Shown in pieces: positions 22,643 to 32,889 of a stretch of 53,794 bases of DNA. The stretch spans positions 1 to 53,794 of the forward strand of contig JAUCBJ010003604.1 in assembly GCA_032718475.1 (NCBI GenBank), read 5' to 3'. The translations under genes and the position numbers were made by a program. Position 1 is the stretch's first letter. Each line of letters starts with the position of its first letter. Origin of the DNA: Nemertoderma westbladi (lineage: Eukaryota > Xenacoelomorpha > Nemertodermatida > Nemertodermatidae). The notes below the pieces were generated by a model that made no database searches, was not told where the DNA came from, and saw only the letters and a program-made list of their open reading frames with translations.

Positions 22643-25600
22643 ATGGAGACTCAACATTACTGGTGTCTCACAAGTACATCGGGCAGTCGGGTTCCTTTAA
22701 ATTCCTTTCGCTTTCTCGTTGGCTCTGGTATTAAAAGTTCCTTGCGGCTTCACAGCTCGAGTGTCTGCGAGATTCACGCCGAATTGCTCTACGATTACAC
22801 TCAAATGTCTTACTTATTAACCGACTTGGACAGCGCGAATGGAACTTATGTTAACGAACATAAATTACCTGCAAATCAACAAATTCCCCTCAAAAGGTAT
22901 GACACGTTACGATTTGGCTTCGATTCCGATGTTTACAAAATGGATATATTAGAAGAACCAACATCACCTTTTAAAAGGGCGAATATTTCGGAAAAGTCGT
23001 TAACTGAGGCGACAAATATAACTCCGGATTCTACCGAGAATATTCCGATATCCTACTGGAACCAGAGTAAATTCCCCCCTTTGGCCGATCATTGTCTTCA
23101 CACACCTCCGGTAACGAGTTGTTCTACTCCCTCCCCATACTCGACAACTCCTTCCAACTCCTCTCCTTCCCGCAACTCATCCCGGAGTTGTAAGATCATC
23201 GGGGATTTAACGCCGAGTCAGCACTCACTCATCCAACAGTTCGTCTCCTCCTCCCCTCGGTCCGACGATGCCTCCTCTCGCATCCCGTCCGTTGCCACTC
23301 TCATCCTCGAGGCGCCTTCCCTCCCCGCTACACCCGAGTCTGCCCGCGTTATTCACATCTCCAATGACGACTCCACCGGTTTGCGTTCCTCTCCCGTTAT
23401 TTATTCCGTGGACTCACCACCTTCTGCGTCTCACGTCCCCGATGACCTTTCCCAAACATTCCATCCAATCAAGGACTTTCACACAGATAATAAACATTCC
23501 CATCGAGGTGGACGCGATACTGACGAAGATTTGAATAATTCCTCAGTATCTTCTGATTGTTTTCCAATTCCTCCTCATCGACAATCTTCCCTACGATTGC
23601 AGGTTTCTTTGGATTCTAAAGTAACGAGGGATTCCCAATGCATCCCTGTCACGCGGGATTCCCAATACATCCCTGTCCCGCGGGATTCCCAATGCATCCC
23701 TGTCACGAGGGATTCCCAATGCATCCCTGTCACGAGGGATTCCCAATGCATTCCTGTCACGCGGGATTCCCAATACATCCCTGTCCCGCGGGATTCCCAA
23801 TACATCCCTGTCCCATTGGATCCCAGAGCCACCCTTTTCTCTAGCCAGGGACTGAATGCCATAGCTGCCGCCTACTCATGCGACGATGTCTTTTCCGCTA
23901 CTGGGAAGGTCAGCTCTTTGTGTTTGGGCCCAGCTGGTGACCGCAGCCGGGTTGAACCCGCTAGGGACCGCAGCCGGGTTGAACCCGCTAGGGACCACAG
24001 CTGGGTTGAACCCGCTAGGGACCGCAGCCGGGTTGAACCCGCTGGGGACCACAGCTGGGTTGAACCCGCTAGGGACCGCAGCCGGGTTGAACCCGCTGGG
24101 GACCACAGCTGGGTTGAACCCGCTAGGGACCGCAGCCGGGTTGAACCCACCCGACCTCCCACCGACATTTCGCCGATCCGTCGACCGGTCTCCTTCGAGA
24201 TCTCTCTAGACCCGTCGGCAACCGATCCGCCTAGTAAACCGAGCCCACAGCGCTCCCCGGCTGAGGTCCCCGAACTGACACCGACCCGGGAGTCCGCCGA
24301 CCACGCAGGTCGACCAGAGTCCCTATCCTTTACTATCGGGTTCGACGAGGATCTGCGTTCCTCTGTCCGACGCCCACCGAGTCGTCTTACTCGCCTTGTT
24401 GCCCCGGACGAACCGAAACCCACCGTTAAACCCGGCAGCGCCAACAGCTCCCCAGTGAAGCAACGCAACTCGGCCAACACTTCGCCCATTAAATCTTCCA
24501 AGAAACCGCCGTCGTCCCCGCTACTCGGTAAACCCGCTGCCTCCCCGAGGCCCGGCCACTCTCCCAGTCGGGACCGGGTCCGTCGGACCTACACGGACCC
24601 GGTCCCAACGTACACGGACCCGGTCCCAACGTACACGTACACGGACCCGGCCCCTCCCCACCCTCACCCCGGCCGCCTCTCTCCCGTCGCACTCAGCGAC
24701 TCCGGTACCTACACCAAAGAGTTCCCTTCCCCCATAGAGTTTGAGTTCGACGTGGATTCGGCGCGACTCGCGTTGGACCGCGCCTTCCCGCAGCCTCCGT
24801 CGGCTCCGCTCCGACGGCCCGAGGTCGACCTCGACTCCGACACAGACTCCCTGGAGGAGCCCCCCAGCAGCACCGCGCTTTGGGTGCGGCAGACTCAGGA
24901 GATAATGTCGCAATCCGTCGTTATGGAGACCCAGCAGGGTGCCGGTCACAACGGTCCAGTTGCTACGGACCACAGGTCGGTTGCTACGGACCACAGGTCG
25001 GTTGCTACGGACCACGGGTCAGTTGCTATGGACCAAGGTCCAGTTGCTACGGACCACAGGTCGGTTGCTACGGACCACGGATCAGTTGCTATGGACCAAG
25101 GTCCAGTTGCTACGCACCACAGGTCGGTTGCTATGGACCACGGGTCGGTTGCTACGGACGACGTTGTTGTCCTGCGACCCCATCGCGTAGCGACCCCGGC
25201 TACACGGAGGGACACCTACCTGGTGAGCGGGGCGGACCAAAAGAGACTGGATGGGATGATAGAGCGTTCTAGAACCCCGGTAGCCGGGCCCCCCGCCGCC
25301 ACTCCGACGGGTAAACGTAACGACCCCGGTCGCCTAGCAGCCGAGGCCTCCAGGAGGTTGTCGCTAATGGAGACCGAAGTCCGAGATAAACTTTTATCCG
25401 CAGATCGCAAGTCATGGTCGCCTAGCAACCACCATTCAACCAATCAACAGCGAGTTGCCCCAAATCTATCCAATCACGAACCGATTAGATCCAAAACTCG
25501 TCGCTCCGCGACCGACTGTAAGGCGGTTACCCCTAGCAACGCGTCCCCCACCGTCGCTAAGAAACCCCCCGGGAAGGTTCCGGTTCTCTGCAGCCGTTTC

Positions 25601-26782
25601 CAACGCAACCAGCAGGGCCGTCGTTCCTTCCAGGGCGCCCCGGAGTACTTCAGCGAGACTTCCAGTCTGGCCGAGTCCACATGCAGCTCATTGGGCGGGA
25701 CCTCCGCTACCATGGCAACCCGTAGGTCTACGTCCTCCGGTTTCACTAGGAAGGGCTCCCTTAGCAACGTGCGGCCCAATAAGACGGCGTTGCTAAGGGC
25801 CAGTCGGTTCGCTAGTAACGCAACGGAGAGCGGCTCTCCGGAGGTGAATAAAACTCCCAAAGGCGGGGCTATAAAGTCAGCGGGAAATAAAGTAGCCGTA
25901 CAGCGGACCGCGTCGAACCCAGTGAAGCTGCGGCGGATCGACCAACTCGCGATGCCCAAGACGTCAACGCCCCGCCCCGTAGCGCCCGCCGCGCCCACGG
26001 CGCCCGCACCACGGGGTCGTCCATCGCGATCCCGTTCCACCGCCAGCTCGGACAGCGAGACGGGCCGAGCCGCCGAGTCGCGAAGAGCTGTTAGCGCGCG
26101 GCGTCGCGGAGTCGCATCCCCGGGGTCCGAAGAGTCGGTCTACCGGACCCCGGAGCTGCGGGTCAGCGTGGGCGACCTCCGCGGCGCCGACGAGGTCGCC
26201 CGGGTGAGTCGGGCGGTCGCCCACGATATCGGGGCGCTGGCGAGTCGGGCGTCCGAGTCGCCGCCCGGGGTCCCGTACCGAACCGACGCGACGACCTCCT
26301 CCCCGGCCCCCCGCCGTCGGGGTTCCTTGGCGTCCCGAGACTCGCCCCGCCGCCCCGCCGCCCCCCACGGTCCCCCCTCCGGCACCCTGACCCCCGCTCG
26401 CTCGCTCTCCCCAACCCGGGGTCCCGACTCACTCGCCGACTTCGGGAACTCGTTCCGCGGATTCAACCAATTCGTTCTCAGTTCCACTAGTCAAAAAAGT
26501 TCGAAGCTATGCAAAGATATGGCGGAATTAGTTGGTCTGGTCGCTAAGGGGCGTCCTATTGGTTACCTAGACGACGATAGACCCTTAATGAAGGAGACTA
26601 ACGAGGAATTAGCGACGGTCTACTACAATCTACGGACGTTGGAGAAGCTAACAGTTGATTTGCGATTGGCGTTGCTGGGGAGTGGCCAATGCAATGGTGT
26701 ATATAATGGGTCGCCGTGCCAACCCGACAATATGAGCTCGGGCGGTGACTACAGTCCACTGGACGGCGAGGAATACTTCTGA
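22643..26782 (+). CDS. CEP170: CEP170-like centrosomal/microtubule protein with N-terminal FHA domain
   Basis: A 1379-codon frame without interruption. Residues 1-110 form an FHA domain (IHAELLYDY, DLDSANGTYVN, DTLRFGFD), closest in layout to the CEP170/CEP170B FHA. Further family blocks keep the known order: SFTIGFDEDL (562), GTYTKEF (688), a coiled segment about 865-915, KTALLRASRF (1047), RRIDQLAMPK (1097), EVARVSRAVAHDIGAL (about 1184) and the C-terminal helical block FVLSSTSQKS...NLRTLEKL (about 1267-1345). Known CEP170 proteins sit on subdistal appendages and spindle microtubules; function here is inferred from that. The linker is Ser/Pro/Arg-rich and contains three separate in-frame minisatellites. 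The FHA Gly-Arg is Gly-Ser, and the residue three before the His is Cys. GC-rich, unlike its flanks. AATAAA follows 8 bases after the stop. Vertebrate orthologues are split over many exons, so a single ORF is unusual. Upstream exons cannot be excluded. Confidence 0.9.
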   Translation: METQHYWCLTSTSGSRVPLNSFRFLVGSGIKSSLRLHSSSVCEIHAELLYDYTQMSYLLTDLDSANGTYVNEHKLPANQQIPLKRYDTLRFGFDSDVYKMDILEEPTSPFKRANISEKSLTEATNITPDSTENIPISYWNQSKFPPLADHCLHTPPVTSCSTPSPYSTTPSNSSPSRNSSRSCKIIGDLTPSQHSLIQQFVSSSPRSDDASSRIPSVATLILEAPSLPATPESARVIHISNDDSTGLRSSPVIYSVDSPPSASHVPDDLSQTFHPIKDFHTDNKHSHRGGRDTDEDLNNSSVSSDCFPIPPHRQSSLRLQVSLDSKVTRDSQCIPVTRDSQYIPVPRDSQCIPVTRDSQCIPVTRDSQCIPVTRDSQYIPVPRDSQYIPVPLDPRATLFSSQGLNAIAAAYSCDDVFSATGKVSSLCLGPAGDRSRVEPARDRSRVEPARDHSWVEPARDRSRVEPAGDHSWVEPARDRSRVEPAGDHSWVEPARDRSRVEPTRPPTDISPIRRPVSFEISLDPSATDPPSKPSPQRSPAEVPELTPTRESADHAGRPESLSFTIGFDEDLRSSVRRPPSRLTRLVAPDEPKPTVKPGSANSSPVKQRNSANTSPIKSSKKPPSSPLLGKPAASPRPGHSPSRDRVRRTYTDPVPTYTDPVPTYTYTDPAPPHPHPGRLSPVALSDSGTYTKEFPSPIEFEFDVDSARLALDRAFPQPPSAPLRRPEVDLDSDTDSLEEPPSSTALWVRQTQEIMSQSVVMETQQGAGHNGPVATDHRSVATDHRSVATDHGSVAMDQGPVATDHRSVATDHGSVAMDQGPVATHHRSVAMDHGSVATDDVVVLRPHRVATPATRRDTYLVSGADQKRLDGMIERSRTPVAGPPAATPTGKRNDPGRLAAEASRRLSLMETEVRDKLLSADRKSWSPSNHHSTNQQRVAPNLSNHEPIRSKTRRSATDCKAVTPSNASPTVAKKPPGKVPVLCSRFQRNQQGRRSFQGAPEYFSETSSLAESTCSSLGGTSATMATRRSTSSGFTRKGSLSNVRPNKTALLRASRFASNATESGSPEVNKTPKGGAIKSAGNKVAVQRTASNPVKLRRIDQLAMPKTSTPRPVAPAAPTAPAPRGRPSRSRSTASSDSETGRAAESRRAVSARRRGVASPGSEESVYRTPELRVSVGDLRGADEVARVSRAVAHDIGALASRASESPPGVPYRTDATTSSPAPRRRGSLASRDSPRRPAAPHGPPSGTLTPARSLSPTRGPDSLADFGNSFRGFNQFVLSSTSQKSSKLCKDMAELVGLVAKGRPIGYLDDDRPLMKETNEELATVYYNLRTLEKLTVDLRLALLGSGQCNGVYNGSPCQPDNMSSGGDYSPLDGEEYF
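23624..23812 (+). repeat. Coding minisatellite, 7 x 27 bp (TRDSQCIPV)
   Basis: Seven 9-residue repeats, residues 328-390 of the CEP170-like protein. Units vary only at Thr/Pro (position 1) and Cys/Tyr (position 6). In frame throughout. Confidence 0.93.
23936..24151 (+). repeat. Coding minisatellite, 8 x 27 bp (RDRSRVEPA)
   Basis: Eight 9-residue repeats, residues 432-503. Two unit types alternate in part (RDRSRVEPA and GDHSWVEPA), which suggests that two-unit blocks were copied. Confidence 0.93.
24959..25147 (+). repeat. Coding minisatellite, 9 x 21 bp (VATDHRS)
   Basis: Nine 7-residue repeats, residues 773-835, with variants VATDHGS, VAMDQGP and VATHHRS. The order HRS-HGS-DQGP occurs twice, again pointing to block duplication. 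Confidence 0.93.
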
Positions 26783-26789
26783 AGATTAA

Positions 26790-26795
26790 AATAAA
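26790..26795 (+). promoter_or_regulatory. Possible polyadenylation signal AATAAA
   Basis: AATAAA beginning 8 bases after the stop of the CEP170-like ORF, followed by a T-rich run. Very close to the stop, so the 3' untranslated region would be short if it is used. Confidence 0.4.
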
Positions 26796-26927
26796 ATATT
26801 TATTTTTTTTATTTCGATTAAAATATTTGTTATCTCCGCAGCTGCAATCAAGAGTTTGTTACCCGGGGAGGAATTTGTGCTAAAAGTAGATTTAATTCAT
26901 TTTAATTATAGTTCCCATTTTGACTAA

Positions 26928-27824
26928 TTGTTTGTTTTTTTTAAACTAAATGGGACACAAATTCATTTATTTGCTATTTTTATCATCATTTTCATAGCTT
27001 CTTCTCCAAATGTTCATTTAAGTCCCCTCCCTAGTTGTTTGCGATGTTATAATGTTGAATTCAACAGATTTGTAAACTTTCTTTTATGGATGTATTTTTT
27101 GCCCGCGGTCATAAAATATAAATATATATATAAATCTAAACACTACCCAGTTGATCTGATTAATCGCGCGATTGTAGAGATTCGGAAAACGTCCTCAACT
27201 GAACTTCGAATCAAAAAGAAAAAGAACAGCCATGACATTGTCCCTTTCATTACTACATATAATCCAAATGTTATTATTCCGTTTCATAACATTATAAAAC
27301 CGGCCTACAACTTACTATCTGTGGGGAATGGGAGAATCGGGAACAATTTGAAAAATAAAAGACTAATCTGTGCGTTTAGACAACCTCCTTCACTAAAAAG
27401 CATTTTGGGCCGCCAAAAGAAAGTGATTACACCTGGCATTACTAAGTGCAAACACTCACTTTGTGACATTTGCGACATTTTAGTCGAGGGAGATAGCCTG
27501 ACTATGCAGAATGGGGAAACTTTTAAAATTAAACACGAACTTTCCTGCAGAAGCACCAATGTTGTATACGTCATGTATTGTCAGAACTGTCCCGAAACTT
27601 ATATTGGTCAGACCATGGACTTCAGACACCGAATTAATCTCCACAGAAACCAAATACTCAATGAACGTTATAGACATTTAAGGTGTAGCAAACACTTTCA
27701 CAACTGCGGGGAAAACCAATTTAAAGTGGCCCCATTCTTCTGTTGTCGACATGAAAACTTATTAGAAGGCTACGAACAACATTTCATTGATAAATACCAA
27801 CCTTCTTTGAACAGCCAACAATAG
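26928..27824 (+). pseudogene. Penelope-like retroelement, C-terminal GIY-YIG endonuclease part
   Basis: A 298-codon frame; similarity to Penelope-like elements starts only near 27136 (KHYPVDLINRAIVEI), so the first 70 codons are probably chance. Then come the linker between RT and endonuclease (LICAFRQPPSLKSILG), a zinc-finger-like CKHSLCDICD, and a GIY-YIG nuclease: VVYVMYCQNCPETYIGQT, the Arg/His-bearing FRHRINLHRNQI, and GYEQHFIDKYQP with the Glu. The RT itself is missing, so this is a 5'-truncated copy. It starts about 350 bases after the CEP170-like stop codon. Confidence 0.85.
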
Positions 27825-28482
27825 AACTAAGAACCAATTGTTGTAAAGTGGGCCCAGTTTTTGTCGATCTCATAAACTATATAAACCTTATTGAGTTTCC
27901 AATAATGTTACTTTATTATTTTTAAACCAGACGTTCTGAAGATTTTGAAATGCATTAACGTTTTTAATATCTGGTTTACTTATTTATTTGTTTTTAATTA
28001 CTTTTAATAATTTAATGTTTAATGATCATAATTATATTGCCATGTAAATTTTGAATTTTTTAACTATAAATCTAAATATATAGATATATTCATATGTATG
28101 AATAAATACGTCTTCAATTTCATATACTATAAAGTGCAGTGGGTCATGGTAGTTACTAATTCTAGTTCGGTAATATAAATTTGGGCATTCTTTCATTTAA
28201 ACAATTTTGAATTACACTTAGTTTGGTGCACCCACCTGTGCAGTCGCCGAAATTGTAATCGAATGCCCCCGCCCCTCCCCCCCGACCTAGAAATTCCCGG
28301 TAACCTATACCGGTACACTTTTATATATAACTTAATAAATAAACCAATTGATTTAACAACGGTGCTTAAAATCATTGAATTTGAGTTGAACGGCATTCCT
28401 CGGTCTCTCAGCTTTATAGTAAATAAATATCGAGAATAAACTGTTGTAATCTTATTTATTAATCAGAATCATCAAATCAGAA
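27825..28482. other. AT-rich intergenic DNA
   Basis: No gene recognised; likely includes the Penelope 3' end. Confidence 0.5.
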
Positions 28483-29015
28483 AATTAATTATCTTTAAGG
28501 TACTGGTATGTAACCGGTATGGTACGGTAAGGTACCGGTATGTAACCGGTATGGTACGGTAAGGTACCGGTATGTAACCGGTATGGTACGGTAAGGTACC
28601 GGGATGTAACCGGTATGGTACGGTAAGGTACCGGGATGTAACCGGTATGGTACGGTAAGGTACCGGTATGTAACCGGTATGGTACGGTAAGGTACCGGTA
28701 TGTAACCGGTATGGTACGGTAAGGTACCGGGATGTAACCGGTATGGTACGGTAAGGTACCGGGATGTAACCGGTATGGTACGGTAAGGTACCGGTATGTA
28801 ACCGGTATGGTACGGTAAGGTACCGGTATGTAACCGGTATGGTACGGTAAGGTACCGGGATGTAACCGGTATGGTACCGTAAGGTACCGGGATGTAACCG
28901 GTATGGTACGGTAAGGTACCGGGATGTAACCGGTATGGTACGGTAAGGTACCGGTATGTAACCGGTATGGTACCGTAAGGTACCGGGATGTAACAATTAA
29001 TTATCTTTAAGGTAC
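28483..29015. repeat. 21-bp direct repeats flanking the 32-bp array
   Basis: AATTAATTATCTTTAAGGTA plus C occurs at 28483-28503 and at 28995-29015. The two copies are 512 bp apart, exactly 16 array units. Confidence 0.9.
28499..28994. repeat. 32-bp tandem array, 15.5 copies
   Basis: Unit starts GGTACCGGTATGTAACCGGT and ends TATGGTACGGTAA. The length, 496 bp, is exactly 15.5 units with no indels. Two unit variants (CGGTATG and CGGGATG) alternate irregularly. The unit is full of GGTACC/ACCGGT palindromes. A long open frame on the minus strand is a by-product. Confidence 0.95.
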
Positions 29016-29285
29016 CGGAATGAACAGTTATTATAAATCATTATGTTTGCTTCTATCATTAGTAAATATGGATTCGATCTGTTTGAATTATTAATAATTT
29101 ATCTGTTTAACAAGTTATTTTCAGTAAATTTATTTACGTTCCGTTTATATCTGTTGAAATCACTGTTTTTGTTAAATTTGATAACCTACAATAATATTAA
29201 TGTAAATATTTCAAGAGTTATCTTTTCCAGGCCATGACAGCGGAAATCCTACTAGATGTATAACTTTCTATAGTTTTATCAGTTA
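29016..29285. other. AT-rich spacer
   Basis: No gene recognised; ends in the TTA target copy of the following MITE. Confidence 0.5.
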
Positions 29286-29813
29286 GGAGGCGTTCATCAA
29301 ATATGTCACGCACTGGGGGGGGGGGGGGGGGGGGGGGTTGAGCTTGCGTGACACATTGTGACAGAGGGGGAGGTGGGTGTCGACTTTTGTGACAGTCACG
29401 GCGATGTTGCTTTAGTATTAGCTTTATTTTCACTTTGACTGAACACACAGTGGGTAACTTAAGGAAAAAAATCTACTCAATAACATTGAGTATAATAGAG
29501 TATGATGGATAAATTGAGGAGGACATGAAGACATTGACTCCGACTCTGTGATACCTGTTAACAATATAGATTAACACTTGACTTGCCCGTGGGGAAATGT
29601 AGATATTGTGGTTGTGATTGAATTATTTATATTGTATTTTGGCATAACAAACATTGTGTATTATTGATATAAAATGTTTGTCGTCTGTGGTGAGGGGGGG
29701 GGGGGGGGGGGGGGGGTGGTTTCGAGTTTGCGTGACACTTTGTGACAGAGGGGGGGGGGGGGGGGGGGGATTTAGCGTGGAAAATTAGCGTGACAAACTT
29801 TATGAACGCCCCC
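29286..29813. mobile_element. MITE, 528 bp, Harbinger-like TTA target duplication
   Basis: Terminal inverted repeats of 26 bp (left begins GGAGGCGTTCATCAA; the complement of the right begins GGGGGCGTTCATAAA; both end TGTCACGC), 22 of 26 identical. TTA flanks both ends (29283-29285 and 29814-29816). Inside are three G runs and a repeated segment TTGCGTGACAC(A/T)TTGTGACAG at about 29347 and 29729. No transposase. The 3-bp TTA duplication and G-rich ends are typical of PIF/Harbinger-derived MITEs. Confidence 0.8.
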
Positions 29814-30044
29814 TTACTGCAAAAAAATCTGTTTAATATATATGGCCATTGCATTCTCATTGATGTCTTCGGTAAATTAATTAACACAATAAGACAATAT
29901 ATTTTATATACAACAGCAGCAATTAAATACAATTGAAATGGTACCAAATCAATAATCTCGAATTTAAAGTTATAAATCCATTGACTTACACTCATTTAGA
30001 CTTGTTGACCATATAAACTAGATAAAATTTAGCAAAGTCTGTTA

Positions 30045-30548
30045 GGGGCCGTCCAAGTATGACGTCAGCACTTTAGGGGGGGGGGGGGAAATCTGATGAC
30101 GTGCTGATGAGGGGAGGGGAGGGGGTCAGCCAAAATCTGACGTCAGCATGTTCATTTATAGTGCTAGAAGAGATATAGCAGAAGAGTAAATAGCTTGCCT
30201 ATTTTAATTGTTCGAAGCCCCCGAAGGCCCGTAGCACGACCTTCTGTTTCAGTGATTAGGACGCGTGCTACTGGGGTACTGGGGTTCGCCTGAAAATTAA
30301 ACATTAATCCTAATCCTATTATAATATTAATTTTTCTATAATTATATAATTCATAATTTGATTAAAAATAATAATTTAATGATTTACAAGTGATTATAAA
30401 TAATCTTCATAATATAATAGTTTATTACAAAATTATTTTTAAATCTGATTTAGGGGAGGGGCAACGCCTATCTGATGACACCTGATTTAGGGGAGGGAGG
30501 GGGTCAACAATGTGGGGAAAAGTGCAGACGTCATACTTGGACGGCCCC
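30045..30548. mobile_element. MITE, 504 bp, Harbinger-like TTA target duplication
   Basis: Terminal inverted repeats of about 30 bp with one mismatch, beginning GGGGCCGTCCAAGTATGACG at both ends. TTA flanks it (30042-30044 and 30549-30551). Inside: G runs and AT-rich DNA; no ORF. Different family from its neighbour 230 bp away, but the same design. Confidence 0.88.
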
Positions 30549-30849
30549 TTATTAGTTTGTTGTATAAACTGCAATAATAGGCCACCAAGGAATTGTATAT
30601 ATAAATTAAATCATACAACTGGACATCTTAGCAGCGGTATATTATTATTAATTACCATTGTTTGTTCCGAAGTGTAGCGATGCTGATGGGATTTATTGTC
30701 TATTTAATATGTTTTATTTTGTTTAAATTTTTGAAAATTTGCTATTTTTATTTATTTGTATCTCTCAATAACACACATTTAGCTAATAACTTTGTCTTTT
30801 TTTATGTTAGTTGATTCAAAGTCAAACCATTGAAATATTTTCACAGGTT

Positions 30850-32080
30850 ACATAATAACTATTTATTTTCAAAAAGAAAGTTTAATTTTTTGTCCCACTT
30901 AATAAACGGCATTTTCGAGGAAAGCATATTTTTGTCGAGGCCGAAGGCCGCATTATTGTATACTATTATATATCGCTTTTACTATTGTTTTAAAGTTGCC
31001 CCCCTCACACGGAGCAACTTGTTTCTGTGTGTAAGAGGGTCCAGCAACAAATTTCAGAAAGAAATCTATAAAGGTCTAAATTTTTAAATAATTACCATGG
31101 TAATTACTAATTACTGTTCTAAAATATATCATGCGAAATTAAGACAATAAAATTCTAGCTAGATCATTCATTGGATACATATATTTTATTATCCGCATTT
31201 TTGGAAGATTCATTGGATAATTGCTTTTATTCCTAAATTGTAACTTTTTCGCTCGAATATAGTAATATATTACTATACCCTAATACCTAATACCCTATAC
31301 TTAACTCAGAAGAACAGGCTTCACAAGGGAAAAAAAGTAACCCATAGGATTGCATTGATTTTACTTTTTTTCCCGGCGAAAAAAAGTGAAGTAAAATATT
31401 TTTGGGTGGAATTTCTTAAATTTTATTACATGTGTTGAAAGAACATCAAAGTAGAAAAGGTTTCCACGTAATTTGAGCGAAATCCATTCACACACTCAAA
31501 GGTTATTGCAACTTTAGTGTCTACAAGGCGAACTCCAAAACGGACTCAATATCCAATATTGGTTTATGTTGTTAAGTTTATGTTATGTTATGTTATTGTT
31601 AAGGTTTATGCTCTTTAGATACGTAATAAATATTCGAGAACACTAAATTATTTAACATTGACTTTTTGAGTAAGGCAGCATCAGGAGTTAAAGAACAATA
31701 AATGCAATATAGTAAAATACTACACAGTTCAATTTATTTTTTAACACTACTTACTGAACTGTAGTATATCGCTCTATCTTTTATTAAAGAATCCATAAAA
31801 AAAAATTTCAAATTTAAGAAAAAAATTACGTTTTACTTGGGGAAAAAGAACATTATTTTTTCAATATTCCCTCGACCCTTTATTTACCTCGCTGGGGCTC
31901 GGCAAATAAAATGGCATGTAATACATATTTATTTCGTCCATCTTATAAACCGCAGTTCCTTGAAATAGTAAAAGCATTTTTTTCTCAGTCTTCGGCCTCG
32001 AAAAATATGTTGCTTTGAAAATACGTATTATAAAGTCAGACAAAATTTTTTTTATAAATAGTTTAAGTTATAATGAATAG
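30850..32080. mobile_element. Fold-back/MITE-like element with diverged long inverted ends
   Basis: The left end (about 30850-30995) and the complement of the right end (about 31960-32080) share TAATAACTATT, a later AAAGCA..ATATTTTT..CGAGGCCGAAG, and GCTTTTACTATT in the same order. The arms are about 120-140 bp and clearly diverged; the interior is AT-rich with no gene. Exact boundaries and target duplication were not resolved. Confidence 0.55.
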
Positions 32081-32463
32081 TTATTAGTTATTTGGAAATT
32101 ATATACATGGATTTAAATATATCTTAGTGTTAATACTGCTGCTATTCATAAGAGTCAACCAATGTGATTAATTAGAAGCAGATAAATTTGTTTTATAAAT
32201 AAAAATTCCGTTGTTTTACAATTATTATCTGTTTCGCTTCATTTCTGGCTAGAAAATTTTTAATTTAAGAGGGACTTTACCTTTTAAGAGACACCGCTTT
32301 TTTTGAGGATTAAAAGAGTTTTGTTTGTATTTTTGACTTGAAATTATGCAAATATATGTATTAGTAAGTTCTTATGATATTTTTCATGGCAAAAATTGAA
32401 ATTTGAATTTCCCGCCAATTTTATTCAGATTTTTCTGAAAAAAGGGTGGCATTTTTCTAAATC

Positions 32464-32748
32464 TATCTACTCCGTCATTTTTTCAATGAATTCGTTTGAA
32501 CTTTTCAGTAAATGGTCTTGGCATATTGGCCAATAAAACTTGTAGACAGTTTGATCAGAATTATAGTTAATGTTAACTAAAAAATATAATGTGTTTTATT
32601 TTTGGCCGATATTTTTTCATATTAACGGCTGCGGCTCAAAATATAACTTTCACTCAAAATTTTGTCTACAAGTTTTATTGGTTAATATGTCATGACCATT
32701 CACTGAAAATTTCAAACGAATTTATTAAAAAATGACGGAGTAAATAGG
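32464..32748. repeat. Long imperfect hairpin, about 85-bp arms
   Basis: Left arm 32464-32548 (CTACTCCGTCATTTTTT ... CCAATAAAACTTGTAGACA) matches the complement of right arm 32663-32748 with a few mismatches. The loop is 114 bp. No coding sequence. Confidence 0.85.
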
Positions 32749-32889
32749 TTTTGAGTGAAGGAAATAATGAGAAATAATATTCTGAGTAAAATGCGTTTAA
32801 AGTTTGAACCTTCCCGCGCAAATTGGTCAGTCTCTCTGTGACAACCAAATGAATTAATTTATATAGTTATATATGAATGTTTTTAGGGA

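Noticed and set aside
28472-28996. Tyr/Pro-repeat minus-strand frame
   Set aside because: Translation of the 32-bp array; three frames cycle through the unit.
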